A DNA stretch of 64,000 nucleotides from Collinsella aerofaciens (GCF_015548375.1 NZ_JADMWW010000001.1:1-64000), one strand, 5' to 3'. Shown: positions 29,011 through 38,185, numbered from the stretch's first letter. Notes: generated by a model from the sequence alone, not told the origin. Made by a program: numbers and translations.

Positions 29011-30468
29011 CTAACCGATCCAGCTGGCCGAAAGCGGGCCGCTGACGATGACCATGATGATGAGCACGATGAACACGAACGCCATCGCGCGGGGAAGCGG
29101 GGCACCCGCAGCGACCTCTTCGCTCGGCTCGCCGGGCAGGCAATAGCCCATCCACTTAAGGAACCAGGCAAAGGTGGCAACGGTCTCGGCGACCATGATG
29201 CACACGAGCACCAGGATCGCAACGTTGCCGGCACCCACAGAGAAGCCGCCGGCGATGATCTGGAACTTCGAGAAGAACGTGTTCATGGGCGGCACGCCGG
29301 CAATGGCGAGTGCCGCGACACCAAAGCCCACGCCCGAGATCGGGTACTTCTTTACGATGCCGCGAAGCTTGGGCAGCATACGCGTGCCGAGCGTAAAGGA
29401 GAACGAACCGGCGATCAGGAAGAACAGCGTCTTGGCGAAAGCGTGGTTAAAGATGTGGCACACGGCGCCATCAAAGGCCAGCTGGCTGCCAAAGACCGAA
29501 AGGCCCAGACCAAAGAACACGTAGGAGAGCTGGGCGATCGTGGAGAAGGCCAGCAGGCGCTTCATGTCCTTTTGCGGCAGGTACATAAGGAAGCCAAAGA
29601 GCATGGTGACCATGGCGTCGATAATGGCGACCCAGCCCACGATCTCGGGAATCTCACCGGCAGAGACGAGTGCACGCGCGAACACGCACACGCCGACCTT
29701 AACCATCGAGGCACCATGCAGGTAGGCCGAAACAGGCGTCGGCGCCTCCATGGCCGAAGGCAGCCACATGTACATGGGAACCTGTGCGGACTTGGCCCAG
29801 GCCGCAAACAGCACGAGCAAAAGGACGATAGCCTTGAGCTTGGCGTCGAGGCCGGCAATCGCGGTAATGGCGAAGGTGCCGGTGTAGGCAAACACGATGG
29901 CGGCGCCCAGATACAGGCCGAGCGCACCGATATGCGTAATGATCAGGGCCTTCATGCCGGCCTTCTTGGCCGTAGGCGTCATGTAGTAGCTAATGAGGCC
30001 CCAAGAGCACGCACCCGTGATCTCAAAGAACACGAGCTGGCCCAAAAGGGTCGAGCTGTACACAAGGCCGGCCATGGCGCCGATGAAGGTCGCGAGGTAC
30101 GCGTAGAAGCGACGACGCGGCGCATCGGGATGCTCACGGTTATTCTCGCTCATATAGGGAATCGAATAGATCACGACAAGCAGGCCGATGCCAACAAAGG
30201 CAGGCGCGAGCAGCGTGCTCATGCGATCGAAGGTGAATCCCATGACGAGGGTCTGCCCAAACGAGATCAGGGGGACCTGCGTGTCGGGCATGCCGGCGCC
30301 AGCGAAATTCGCGGCGAGGGCAATGGTGCAGGCCGTCGAGACGGCGGCACCCAAAACGCTGAACCACTTGGCGTACGGACGGGGGAACAGGGCGACGAGC
30401 ACCGAGGCCACCATCGGGGCCGCGATAGCGACCAAGCCGAGAAGGGACAGACTGACTGCAAATGACAT
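29011..30468 (-). CDS. hyfD: Hydrogenase membrane subunit HyfD (NuoL/M/N-like)
   Basis: A 485-residue polytopic membrane protein of the antiporter family. Landmarks are FFEITGACSWGLISYYMTP, AAWAKSAQVPMYMWLPSAME and HIFNHAFAKTLFFLIAG, the conserved helices 5, 7 and 8 of NuoM-like proteins. With HyfB and HyfF it makes three antiporter-like subunits, against one in E. coli FHL-1, so a larger ion-pumping arm is predicted. Confidence 0.9.
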   Translation of the reverse strand: MSFAVSLSLLGLVAIAAPMVASVLVALFPRPYAKWFSVLGAAVSTACTIALAANFAGAGMPDTQVPLISFGQTLVMGFTFDRMSTLLAPAFVGIGLLVVIYSIPYMSENNREHPDAPRRRFYAYLATFIGAMAGLVYSSTLLGQLVFFEITGACSWGLISYYMTPTAKKAGMKALIITHIGALGLYLGAAIVFAYTGTFAITAIAGLDAKLKAIVLLLVLFAAWAKSAQVPMYMWLPSAMEAPTPVSAYLHGASMVKVGVCVFARALVSAGEIPEIVGWVAIIDAMVTMLFGFLMYLPQKDMKRLLAFSTIAQLSYVFFGLGLSVFGSQLAFDGAVCHIFNHAFAKTLFFLIAGSFSFTLGTRMLPKLRGIVKKYPISGVGFGVAALAIAGVPPMNTFFSKFQIIAGGFSVGAGNVAILVLVCIMVAETVATFAWFLKWMGYCLPGEPSEEVAAGAPLPRAMAFVFIVLIIMVIVSGPLSASWIG

Positions 30469-30483
30469 TGTTTCTCCCTTCTC

Positions 30484-31410
30484 CTACACGCCGACGACCA
30501 CGAAGACAAACGCCAGAACGGCGATGCCCACGACAGCCCAGGTCTGATTGCCAAGCACCTTAAAACGCGAGCGCGAGCAGGAGTTCTCGATCACGCCGCA
30601 CACGACAAAGTCGATCAGGCACTTCACCAGGAAGATGACGGCGCCCAGAACGGCGGCAGCGCCCATGGTCGCGGGCTCGCCCCAGGGGACGAAGATCGCG
30701 CAGAACCAGGCGACGACCAGGACCTGCTTCATGGACATGGCGAGCTTGGCCATGGCAAGCGACGGGCCGGAAAGCTCGGCGAGCGGACCTTCCTGAAGCT
30801 CCTGCTCGGCCTCGGCCTGGTCAAACGGCAGCTTGCCGAGTTCCATGTAGCAGGCGATCGCAAAGGCGATGCCGGCGAGGATCACGGCGACCGGCGCGTC
30901 GATGGCGCCCGTCATGATGTGCTGACCCATAGTGGCGATGTCGGTGGAGCCACACACCAGGGCGGCAGCAATCAGCGCCAGCAGCATGGACGGCTCGATG
31001 AGCACGCTCATGAGCAGCTCGCGGACGCCGCCGATACCGGCGTAGGCGTTGGACGAATCCACACCGCAGAGGGCGAAGAAGAAGCGGGCGAGCGCCAGGC
31101 TGTACATGATGGTGATGGCGTCACCAAAGACCGGGATGGGGCTTTGCGCCGTAAAGAGCGGCAGGCCCATCGCGAGCATAAAGGCGACGGCGAAGAACAG
31201 CGGCGGCATAAAGCGCAGCGCAAAGCTCGCGTCCTCGCTCTGGGACTCGGGGCGCGCAAAGAGCTTGGCCAGGTCGCGGTAGTCCTGCATGATGCTGGGG
31301 CCGCGACGGTTGTGCATCTTGGCGCGGATCACGCGGCCGAGACCGGAGAAGAACGGCGCGACGGCCATAACGACCACGCCCTGCAGAACGGCAAGTACGA
31401 TGTTGTTCAT
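30484..31410 (-). CDS. hyfC: Hydrogenase membrane subunit HyfC (HycD/NuoH-like)
   Basis: A 308-residue membrane protein of the NuoH family that anchors the peripheral hydrogenase arm. The motifs RAKMHNRRGPSIMQDYRDL (near the N-terminus) and ELGKLPFDQAEAEQELQEG (central acidic loop) are the usual NuoH/HycD signatures. It is placed between hyfB and hyfD with gaps of 12 and 15 bases. Confidence 0.92.
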   Translation of the reverse strand: MNNIVLAVLQGVVVMAVAPFFSGLGRVIRAKMHNRRGPSIMQDYRDLAKLFARPESQSEDASFALRFMPPLFFAVAFMLAMGLPLFTAQSPIPVFGDAITIMYSLALARFFFALCGVDSSNAYAGIGGVRELLMSVLIEPSMLLALIAAALVCGSTDIATMGQHIMTGAIDAPVAVILAGIAFAIACYMELGKLPFDQAEAEQELQEGPLAELSGPSLAMAKLAMSMKQVLVVAWFCAIFVPWGEPATMGAAAVLGAVIFLVKCLIDFVVCGVIENSCSRSRFKVLGNQTWAVVGIAVLAFVFVVVGV

Positions 31411-31422
31411 GCTCTCCCCTCC

Positions 31423-33441
31423 TTAACCCATTTGCACGGCGAGCACGAGGAACACCACGAGTGCCGCGACGATGTAGCAGATATAGATGCTGTAGTTGCC
31501 GCCCTCGAGCTTAGTCGCGAGGTCGGCGAGCTTCTCGACACCCTTATGCGGGGCATCGACGAGAACCTTGTCGGGTACGGGCTCCACAGCCTCGGCCACA
31601 CCGGTGAGCTTCTGGAAGAAGTGCGCGATGGACCAGCAGACGGCCGTGCAGCGGTCACGCAGCGTGTAGAGCGGTTGCATAAACCAGGACACCTCGGAGG
31701 CAAAGGTCGTGGCCACGACGGGCATATGCTCGTTGGGAGCATAGCCGCATGCCCACGGCTGAGACTTCTGCACCTTGCCGACGGTCTTGAGCTTGCGATA
31801 GCCGCAGGCAAGGCCGACAAGCACCACGAGCGCAATGGCGATCGCGGGCGTGGAGGTGGCAGCGCCGGAGTACTGGTTCATGAGCTCCATGCCCTCGGCG
31901 GCAAACACGCCACCGTACGGATGCAGCACGGATGCGGCGACATCGACCAGCACGGGCGCGATCACGGGAGCGCCAATGCCCAGCACGACGCAGATGGCCG
32001 CGAGCAGGCCCTGCGCAAACACCATGGGGGCGGGAACCTCCTTGGCATTAGCCGCGGCCTCGGAGCGGGGCGCGGAGGCAAAGGAGACGCCATAGGCCTT
32101 GACGAAGCACGTAACAGCCAGCGCGCCGGTAATGGCGAGCGCGACGGCAGCGAACACGGCCACGATCATGACGGCCTTGTCGCCCTGCATGGCGGCATTA
32201 AACAGCGACTGGTAGGTAAACCACTCGGACACAAAGCCGTTGAAGGGCGGGATGGCCGAGATGGCAAGCGCGCCAACGAGGAAACAGATGGCCGTTGCCG
32301 GCATACGACGGAACAGGCCGCCCATCTTCTCCATATTGCGCGTACCCGTGGAGTACAGCAGCGCACCGGCGCCCAAGAACAGCTCGCCCTTAAACATCGC
32401 GTGGTTAAACGTGTGGTAGAGGGCGGCCATCAGGGCCAGGACGGCGATGCCGACAGAGTTGAGCGCCATGGCGGCCATGGAGGCGCCGACGCCGAGCAGA
32501 ATGATGCCGATGTTCTCGACGGAGTGATAGGCCAGCAGGCGCTTGATGTCATGCTCCTGCAGGGCGAAGGCCACGCCGAGGACCGACGAGATCGCGCCGA
32601 AGACCATGACCATAAGGCCCCACCAGACCTGAACGCCCGAAGCAGAAAGCAGTTCGAGACCAACCTTGAGGATACCGAAGATACCGATCTTGATCATGCC
32701 GCCGGACATGAGGGCCGACACGTTGGACGGCGCCTCGGGATGTGCCTTGGGCAGCCAGCCGTGCAGCGGGATGATACCGGCCTTGGCGCCAAAGCCAAAG
32801 AAGGCGAGCACGAAGCACACGGATGCGACCGCGGGGCTAAACTGCGTGGCACGGAAATCCGCAAAGGCAAACGAGCCGCCGGCGAAGTTGGTCATGGTGA
32901 GGAAGCTCGCCATGATGAGCACAAAGCCCACGTGCGCGATCACAAAGTAGAGCCAACCGCCATGGATGGAGTTCTCGTTCTCCTCGATTACGACCAGGAA
33001 GTACGAGGTCAGCGACATGAGCTCAAAGGCGACCAGGAACCAAAACACGTTGTCGGCGGTGATGACGAGCATCATGGACGCCACGAAGGTGTTAAAGAAG
33101 AAGCCGGCGCGGCCCTTTTTGCCCGGGTACTCATCAAAGTAGTTGAGACCGTAGATCGAACCGGCAAACGCGAGCACCGAGATGAGCGCCACGAACAGGC
33201 CGGACAGCTGATTGAGCAGCAGCTGGAAATGGGCAAACGGGAAGAACACGATGGTGTCGACCGACGTGACATCGCCCAGCACGGCCTGAATACCGGCCAC
33301 AAACGAAAGCACCGCGGCGACGGCGCCGATTAGGCAGCCGGCGGTCTTGGCGGCGTTATCGGCCTTGATCAGCAGAACCGAGGCGAGCGCACCGATGCAC
33401 GAGACGGCAAGCGATGCGATAAACAGCGTCATGCTATCCAT
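31423..33441 (-). CDS. hyfB: Hydrogenase membrane subunit HyfB (HycC/NuoL-like)
   Basis: A 672-residue antiporter-like membrane protein with about 14-16 hydrophobic spans. VAFELMSLTSYFLVVIEENE, GAKAGIIPLHGWLPKAHPEA and LYHTFNHAMFKGELFLGAGA carry the conserved glutamate, lysines and histidine of the channel helices. The C-terminal 180 residues include a long amphipathic region like the lateral helix of NuoL. The start overlaps the end of hyfA by eight bases. Confidence 0.92.
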   Translation of the reverse strand: MDSMTLFIASLAVSCIGALASVLLIKADNAAKTAGCLIGAVAAVLSFVAGIQAVLGDVTSVDTIVFFPFAHFQLLLNQLSGLFVALISVLAFAGSIYGLNYFDEYPGKKGRAGFFFNTFVASMMLVITADNVFWFLVAFELMSLTSYFLVVIEENENSIHGGWLYFVIAHVGFVLIMASFLTMTNFAGGSFAFADFRATQFSPAVASVCFVLAFFGFGAKAGIIPLHGWLPKAHPEAPSNVSALMSGGMIKIGIFGILKVGLELLSASGVQVWWGLMVMVFGAISSVLGVAFALQEHDIKRLLAYHSVENIGIILLGVGASMAAMALNSVGIAVLALMAALYHTFNHAMFKGELFLGAGALLYSTGTRNMEKMGGLFRRMPATAICFLVGALAISAIPPFNGFVSEWFTYQSLFNAAMQGDKAVMIVAVFAAVALAITGALAVTCFVKAYGVSFASAPRSEAAANAKEVPAPMVFAQGLLAAICVVLGIGAPVIAPVLVDVAASVLHPYGGVFAAEGMELMNQYSGAATSTPAIAIALVVLVGLACGYRKLKTVGKVQKSQPWACGYAPNEHMPVVATTFASEVSWFMQPLYTLRDRCTAVCWSIAHFFQKLTGVAEAVEPVPDKVLVDAPHKGVEKLADLATKLEGGNYSIYICYIVAALVVFLVLAVQMG

Positions 33442-34051
33442 TGTTTACGCTCCCTTCTGCTTTCTCGGACAGGCCCTGGGCCACAGCGGTAACGTCGACG
33501 ACCGGACCGTTTTCGATCGAGCGCAGGCGCTTGGCTTCGTCAAGCTCGCGATCGGCCGCGCCGCCCATGACGGTCAGCGCCTTGGTGGGGCACGCCGCCA
33601 CACAATGCGGGCCGTCCGGATCGAAGGCGCACAGGTCGCACTTGACAGCGCAGGTGTACTGACCAGGAGCCCACGTAAGCAGGCTGCTCAGGGACTTAGG
33701 ATACGAAGGCGTCGGGTCGCACATGCCTGCGACACCGGCGATAGACGTGCCATCGGGATGGATGGCTCCGAAGGGGCACGCGATGGCGCACAGCCTGCAC
33801 CCGATACACTCCTGCTCCTTGACGTGGATGCGATCGCCATCGTGCTCGATGGCATTCACCGGGCAGACCTCGGCGCAAGGGGCACCCTCGCAATGGTGGC
33901 AGGCAAGGGCGGCCGAAATACCGCCGGTCTTCACGAGCGCCAGACGCGGCGTATCCTGAAGACCCTGCATCCGGTGGGCGTCGGCACAGGCGGACTGGCA
34001 TGTTCCGCAGCCGATGCACCTCTCCGGGTTGATGTCGATGAAGCGGTTCAT
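33434..34051 (-). CDS. hyfA: Four-cluster ferredoxin subunit HyfA/HycB
   Basis: A DMSO-reductase-type iron-sulfur subunit with four [4Fe-4S] sites. It takes electrons from FdhF to the hydrogenase. Cysteine motifs in order are CIGCGTCQSACADAH, CHHCEGAPCAEVCPVNAI, CIGCRLCAIACPFGAI and CDLCAFDPDGPHCVAACP. The ATG of MNRFIDINPE is used because AAAGGA lies seven bases before it. A GTG two codons earlier is possible. The preceding gap to fdhF holds a very strong hairpin. Confidence 0.93.
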   Translation of the reverse strand: MNRFIDINPERCIGCGTCQSACADAHRMQGLQDTPRLALVKTGGISAALACHHCEGAPCAEVCPVNAIEHDGDRIHVKEQECIGCRLCAIACPFGAIHPDGTSIAGVAGMCDPTPSYPKSLSSLLTWAPGQYTCAVKCDLCAFDPDGPHCVAACPTKALTVMGGAADRELDEAKRLRSIENGPVVDVTAVAQGLSEKAEGSVNNG

Positions 34052-34073
34052 CCCCACTTCCTTTCAAAATAAC

Positions 34074-34108
34074 GGGCCGGGCTCCCGAACGTACGGGACG
34101 CCCGGCCC
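34074..34108 (-). terminator. Strong intercistronic hairpin between fdhF and hyfA
   Basis: On the minus strand GGGCCGGGCGTCCCG pairs with CGGGAGCCCGGCCC (about 13 pairs plus a small bulge) around the loop TACGTT, followed by GTTATTTT. It could act as a partial terminator or as an mRNA end stabiliser that makes FdhF more abundant than the membrane subunits. It ends about 10 bases before the hyfA ribosome site. Confidence 0.6.
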
Positions 34109-34129
34109 AAAAAGCCAACGAGAACGGGA

Positions 34130-36352
34130 CTACACGATTTGGTTCACGTGCGTCTCGTCGTCGAACTTGGCGGCGCCGGGCTCAACGTCCTGGGGAGCGG
34201 CGGCGTCCACCAGAGCCTGCTTGAGCTCGGTGTACTGACGCTCGACCTCGCCCTCGGCCCAAACCTGGTCGGCGATAGCGTCGACCTGGCAGGCGGAGAA
34301 CTTGTCCTCGGGCGTATGCGAGACCGGGTCGACCTTGTGAATGGTCAGCTCGTTGCACTTGCCGATCCACCACTGGTAGGTCATATAGACCGTGCCCTTG
34401 TTGATACGGTCGCTCACGTCGGCGCGGCTGTATACCTGGCCGCGGCGGCTGTGAATCGAGACGATGTCGCCGTTCTTGATGCCGCGCGCCTGGGCGTCCG
34501 CGGGATTCATGCGGACAAAACCGGGCTCGTCGGCGAGCAGCGCCAGCGTCTTGCAGTTGCCGGTCATCGAGCGGCAGCTGTAGTGGCCGACCTCGCGGAC
34601 GGTGCACAGGATGAGCGGGTACTCATCGTCGGGAAGCTCGGAGGGCGCCTCCCAGTCGTGCGCCATCAGGTTGGCGCGGCCGTCCTTGGTGGTGAACTTG
34701 CCACCAGCGAACATGTCGGCCGTGCCGTGGTCGTTCACATCGGTGCTCTTGACGGGCCACTGGGCGTAACCGCCCTCGGGAGCCATCTTCTCGTAGGTCG
34801 CACCCACAAAGTTGGGGCACAGGCTAATGCACTCGTTCCAGATCTGCTCGGTGTTGTCGTAGTGCATGGGATAGCCCATGCGCGTGGACAGGTCCGCGAA
34901 GATCTCCCAGTCGTGACGGCACTCGCCCTTGGGCGGAACGGCCGCGTCAAAGTGCTGGAAGCTACGGTCGGATGCAGTAAAGACACCCTCGTGCTCACCC
35001 CAAGAGGTGGCAGGCAGGATGACGTCGGCGAGCATGGTCGTCTGCGTCATAAAGATGTCCTGGCAGATGAACAGATCCAGCTCGGAGAGCGTCTTGCGCA
35101 TACCGGCCGAATCGGGCTCGGTCTGCACCGGGTCCTCGCCGTAGTTGTAGAAGCAGTGCACCTTGCCCTCGTCGACCAGGTGGCCCAGGTCGGTGAGCTT
35201 GTAGCCCTCCTCGAGCGGGAGCTTTTCCTCGGGCACGCCCCAAGCCTTGGCAAACTTGGCACGCACTGCCGGGTCGGTGACTTTCTGGTAGCCAGGGTAC
35301 AGGTTGGGCAGCATGCCCATATCGCAGGAGCCCTGGACGTTATTCTGGCCGCGCACGGGCGCGAGGCCGGAGTTGGGTTTGCCGATCTGGCCGGCAACGC
35401 AGGCGATGGAGGCGATGGTGTGCACCGTCTTCAGGTTCTGCTTCTGCTGGCATACGCCCATGCCCCAGCCAATGATGGCAGAAGGCTTCGCCGTGGCGTA
35501 CATCTCGGCAGCTTGGTGGATCAGCGCGGGCTCGACACCCGTGATGTCCTGTACGGATTCGGGAGTGTAGTTCTTGATGGTCTCCCACCACTCGTCAAAG
35601 CCGTTCGTGTGCTCGGCGACGAATTCCTTGTCGTAGAGGCCATCGTTGACCAAGCAGTTTGCAAAGGCGTTGAGGAACGCAACGTTGCAACCGTTCTTGA
35701 TCGGAAGGTAGAGATCGGCGATACGCGCGGTTTCGATATGGCGCGGGTCGGCGACGATGATCTTGCAACCCTTTTCTTTGGCTCGCACGATACGCCTTGC
35801 GACGATGGGGTGCGAATCGGCAGGGTTATAGCCGAAGAGGAAAATGCAGCCCGCATCCTCCATACCGGGGATGGAGCATGACATGCAACCTGAACCAACC
35901 GTGTCCATCAGACCGAGGACAGTAGGGCCGTGTCAAGTACGGGCGCAGTTGTCCACGCTGTGGGTGCCGATGCACGCACGCGTAAACTTCTGCATGACGT
36001 AGTTCGCCTCATTGCCGCCGCCTCGCGAGGAGCCGGTGGTCATGACAGCGTTAGGACCATATTCGTCAATTATGGCCTGCATCTTAGATGCGGTGAAATC
36101 CAGTGCCTCGTCCCAGCTTACGCGCTCAAGATCCGCGCCCTTAGTGCGGCGGATCATCGGGTGCAGTACGCGAGGAGTCAAGATCTTGGTGTCGTTGATG
36201 AAGTCGTAGCCGCTCATGCCCTTAAGGCACAGCTCGCTCTGGTTGGTGATGCCGTTGAGCGGTTCGGTGCCCACGACCTGGCCGTTTTGGACCAGGAGGT
36301 TAAACTGGCAACCGGCGCCGCAGTACGGGCAAATCACTTTATGCTTCTCCAT
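34130..36352 (-). CDS. fdhF: Formate dehydrogenase H, selenocysteine-containing, with in-frame UGA
   Basis: Oxidises formate to CO2 at a molybdenum bis-MGD site. The gene reads through a TGA at 35933-35935. The context CART-U-HGPTVLGL is the classical FdhF active site, and with the start at MEKHKVICPYC (ribosome site GGAGGG) the selenocysteine is residue 140, as in E. coli FdhF. The [4Fe-4S] ligands are Cys8, Cys11, Cys15 and Cys42, again the E. coli numbering. Length is 740 residues. The C-terminal half holds the molybdopterin-binding barrel. Automatic callers would split it into two. It lies between a HydN-like ferredoxin gene and hyfA. Confidence 0.96.
35895..35935 (-). promoter_or_regulatory. 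SECIS element and Sec UGA codon of fdhF
   Basis: Immediately 3' of the TGA, the mRNA can form GTCC-TCGGTCTGAT-GGAC, placing GGUCU in the apical loop 17-25 bases after the UGA. This is the arrangement recognised by SelB in E. coli fdhF, whose loop also contains AGGUCU. Confidence 0.85.
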
Positions 36353-36426
36353 GACACCCTCCTTCCTTTCTCTGCTACCGAATACTCGGTACTTATTTGA
36401 CAATCATTGGGCCTGTCGCCCGACGC

Positions 36427-36945
36427 TTACGCCTCGTTTTCGATGGTGGCGCGGGCACGCTCGGCAGTCAGTTCTGCCAGACGCTCCTCGTCCACCAGGG
36501 TGAGGCCCTTGGTCGGACACGCCTCGGCACACGCCGGACCGCCGGGACGGTCCACGCACAGGTCGCACTTGAGCACGAAGCTCTTAGTCTGCGAACCCAC
36601 GCGAACGTCGCCCATCAAGACCGGAACCTGCGTGGTCGCCACGCTCACGGCGCCAAAGGGGCAGGCCATGACGCAGCTCTTGCAGCCGATGCAGTTGTCC
36701 TCGTTGACGCCGATGCGATGGTTCTTTGGATCAAAGAACAAGGCGCCCGTGGGGCAAGCCTTCGCGCACGGGGCATCCTCGCAGTGATGGCAAGCCACCG
36801 GTGCGGAGATCTCGTACGTACGCGTCACGCGCAGACGCGGCGCGGCGATGTTGCCGGGAATGTCGTGCGCCTCGATGCACGCCGCCATACAGGTTTGGCA
36901 CCCAATGCAGCGCGAGGAATCGGCTACGACTCGTTTATTGCCCAT
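36427..36945 (-). CDS. hydN: HydN-like four-cluster ferredoxin for formate dehydrogenase
   Basis: A 172-residue iron-sulfur protein with motifs CIGCQTCMAACIEAH, CHHCEDAPCAKACPTGAL, CIGCKSCVMACPFGAV and CDLCVDRPGGPACAEACP. It probably shuttles electrons from FdhF. HydN in E. coli is encoded beside hypF and is needed for FdhF activity. The start at MGNKRVVADS has AGGAGGGAG upstream. It is the first gene of the 15-kb formate operon, 74 bases ahead of fdhF, and is paralogous to hyfA. Confidence 0.88.
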   Translation of the reverse strand: MGNKRVVADSSRCIGCQTCMAACIEAHDIPGNIAAPRLRVTRTYEISAPVACHHCEDAPCAKACPTGALFFDPKNHRIGVNEDNCIGCKSCVMACPFGAVSVATTQVPVLMGDVRVGSQTKSFVLKCDLCVDRPGGPACAEACPTKGLTLVDEERLAELTAERARATIENEA

Positions 36946-37122
36946 GTTGTTCACTCCCTCCTGAATCCCTTGCCGGAGAGACCCTGCCGACGTTGTCCCA
37001 GATCGCCCGTGGTCTGGCATCGGCGTATCGAACGCCCGCGGCGAAACGGGCAATCGATGGAATCTCCCCAACGGTATACAGGTTGAATATACGCAGTTGC
37101 AGGCGGCAAACTTGAGCATAGA

Positions 37123-37148
37123 CCCTGCAATACGAGTGTATTGCAGGG
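37123..37148. promoter_or_regulatory. Perfect hairpin in the gene-free region upstream of the formate operon
   Basis: CCCTGCAATAC pairs with GTATTGCAGGG over 11 pairs around the loop GAGT, followed on the plus strand by GTTTTGG. The region from 36946 to 37371 has no gene, is AT-rich between 37150 and 37310, and must contain the start of the hydN-fdhF-hyf transcript. The hairpin could be a regulator site or a leader structure. No sigma-54 -24/-12 pair was recognised. Confidence 0.5.
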
Positions 37149-37277
37149 GTTTTGGCAGGTTGGGATTATTCTCAGTGAGCTATAAAGGCGAGTGTATTAC
37201 ACGCGTACGCCTCAGAGATTTTTACGCGCTCTCATTTTAGATGTACTACGCTTGTATTCAAGTTAATGGTTATTTAC

Positions 37278-37305
37278 TTGAGCGAAATAAAGTAATCGTT
37301 ATAAG
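37278..37305 (+). promoter_or_regulatory. Likely promoter of the toxin-antitoxin pair
   Basis: TTGAGC and TATAAG are 16 bases apart in an AT-rich tract ending 66 bases before the antitoxin ATG. This is a fair vegetative-type promoter. The overlapping GC-poor tract with TACTTGAGC and GCTCAAG half-sites could be an operator. Confidence 0.5.
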
Positions 37306-37371
37306 ATGCTCAAGTATCGGCACATGCCGCATTTGACCGACTATATTGCACGCTCATTAAGGGGGCCAGTG

Positions 37372-37695
37372 ATGTCATCGACGCAAAAACGAGCCATCCT
37401 GCAGGTGCGCATTCGCGAAGAGGACAAACAGCATGCCGAGCGCCTCTACGACGCCATGGGCACATCACTCGCCGAGGCTGTCCGCCTTTTTGTCGCGCAG
37501 AGCATTTTGATGCGCAAGCTTCCCTTTCAGCCGGTCGCTGTGCGCTCAAAGGACGGCACCGCCGCCTATGGATCGCTCAAAGCATATGGGGACCCCAATC
37601 GCCGCTCCGAGGAGCGCAATGCCTGGATTGAGTACCTTGCTACAGAAAGCGACGATTCGATTTTGGGTCCCGAGGAAGTAGATATCCATGAGTAG
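37372..37695 (+). CDS. DinJ/RelB-type antitoxin (ribbon-helix-helix)
   Basis: A 107-residue protein. Its first 50 residues (LQVRIREEDKQHAERLYDAM and SLAEAVRLFVAQ) resemble the ribbon-helix-helix DNA-binding part of DinJ/RelB antitoxins, and RKLPF is the usual motif after it. The acidic C-terminal tail would wrap the toxin. The start at MSSTQKRAIL is set by AAGGGGG seven bases upstream. It overlaps the PIN toxin gene by eight bases. Confidence 0.8.
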   Translation: MSSTQKRAILQVRIREEDKQHAERLYDAMGTSLAEAVRLFVAQSILMRKLPFQPVAVRSKDGTAAYGSLKAYGDPNRRSEERNAWIEYLATESDDSILGPEEVDIHE

Positions 37696-38140
37696 CACCA
37701 TCATCGACGAGACCGTCATCCTACGCTACCTGCTCGACGACGAGGTCCTGTCGCCGCGCGCCGCCAAGGTCATCGCCACGCGCACCGCTCGCGTCTACCC
37801 CGAAATCATCACGCGCGTCGTGGTCACGCTGCGCGACGTCTATAAGGTTCCCCGCGTTGAGATTGCTGCGGCCATGAAAAGGCTGCTCGATGACGTCATG
37901 GTCGACGAGCCCACCGTTGTCGCCCTTGCCGTCAAACTCTTTGGCAAGACCCATATGGACTTTACCGATTGTCTCCTCGCAGCCCGAACCGCCATCTACA
38001 ACGATGATGTCGTGAGCTTTGGCAAGCCCATCATCCAAGGCATGATCGATTACCGCCACAAGCGCCAAACCGCAGCCGAAGCCCGCAGCCGCAGCACCGA
38101 CTCCACCATCGACAAGCTCCGCCACCGCCCCCGCAGCTAA
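37688..38140 (+). CDS. PIN-domain toxin (VapC-like)
   Basis: A 150-residue PIN ribonuclease-like protein. Acidic residues expected to bind Mg are Asp7 (IIDETVILRYLLDD), Glu39 (YPEIITRV) and the pair in MDFTDCLLAA. PIN toxins cut tRNA or rRNA. Partnering with a RelB/DinJ-type antitoxin instead of a VapB-type one is less common. A basic C-terminal tail of about 25 residues follows the PIN fold. The start overlaps the antitoxin gene by eight bases, so the pair is co-translated. A family A palindrome follows 45 bases after the stop. Confidence 0.8.
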   Translation: MSSTIIDETVILRYLLDDEVLSPRAAKVIATRTARVYPEIITRVVVTLRDVYKVPRVEIAAAMKRLLDDVMVDEPTVVALAVKLFGKTHMDFTDCLLAARTAIYNDDVVSFGKPIIQGMIDYRHKRQTAAEARSRSTDSTIDKLRHRPRS

Positions 38141-38185
38141 TCGACAAACAGCGGCACCGCCCCGCCCCTCAACCCCATCCCCTCC

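Noticed and set aside
24807-29045. A 1412-codon open frame on the plus strand across the hydrogenase genes
   Set aside because: It is antisense to hyfF, hyfG, hyfH and hyfE, all of which match known families. Its product is histidine/glycine-rich low-complexity sequence without a domain. High third-position GC leaves such mirror frames open.
34139-35881. A 580-codon plus-strand frame opposite fdhF, and similar long frames opposite hyfB, hyfD, clpX and gdhA
   Set aside because: All are mirror frames of well-identified minus-strand genes, with no ribosome sites and no recognisable domains.
35933-35935. fdhF as two genes or a pseudogene interrupted by a stop codon
   Set aside because: The stop is TGA in the exact FdhF selenocysteine context, at residue 140, with a SECIS hairpin after it, and selA, selB, selC and selD are all present.
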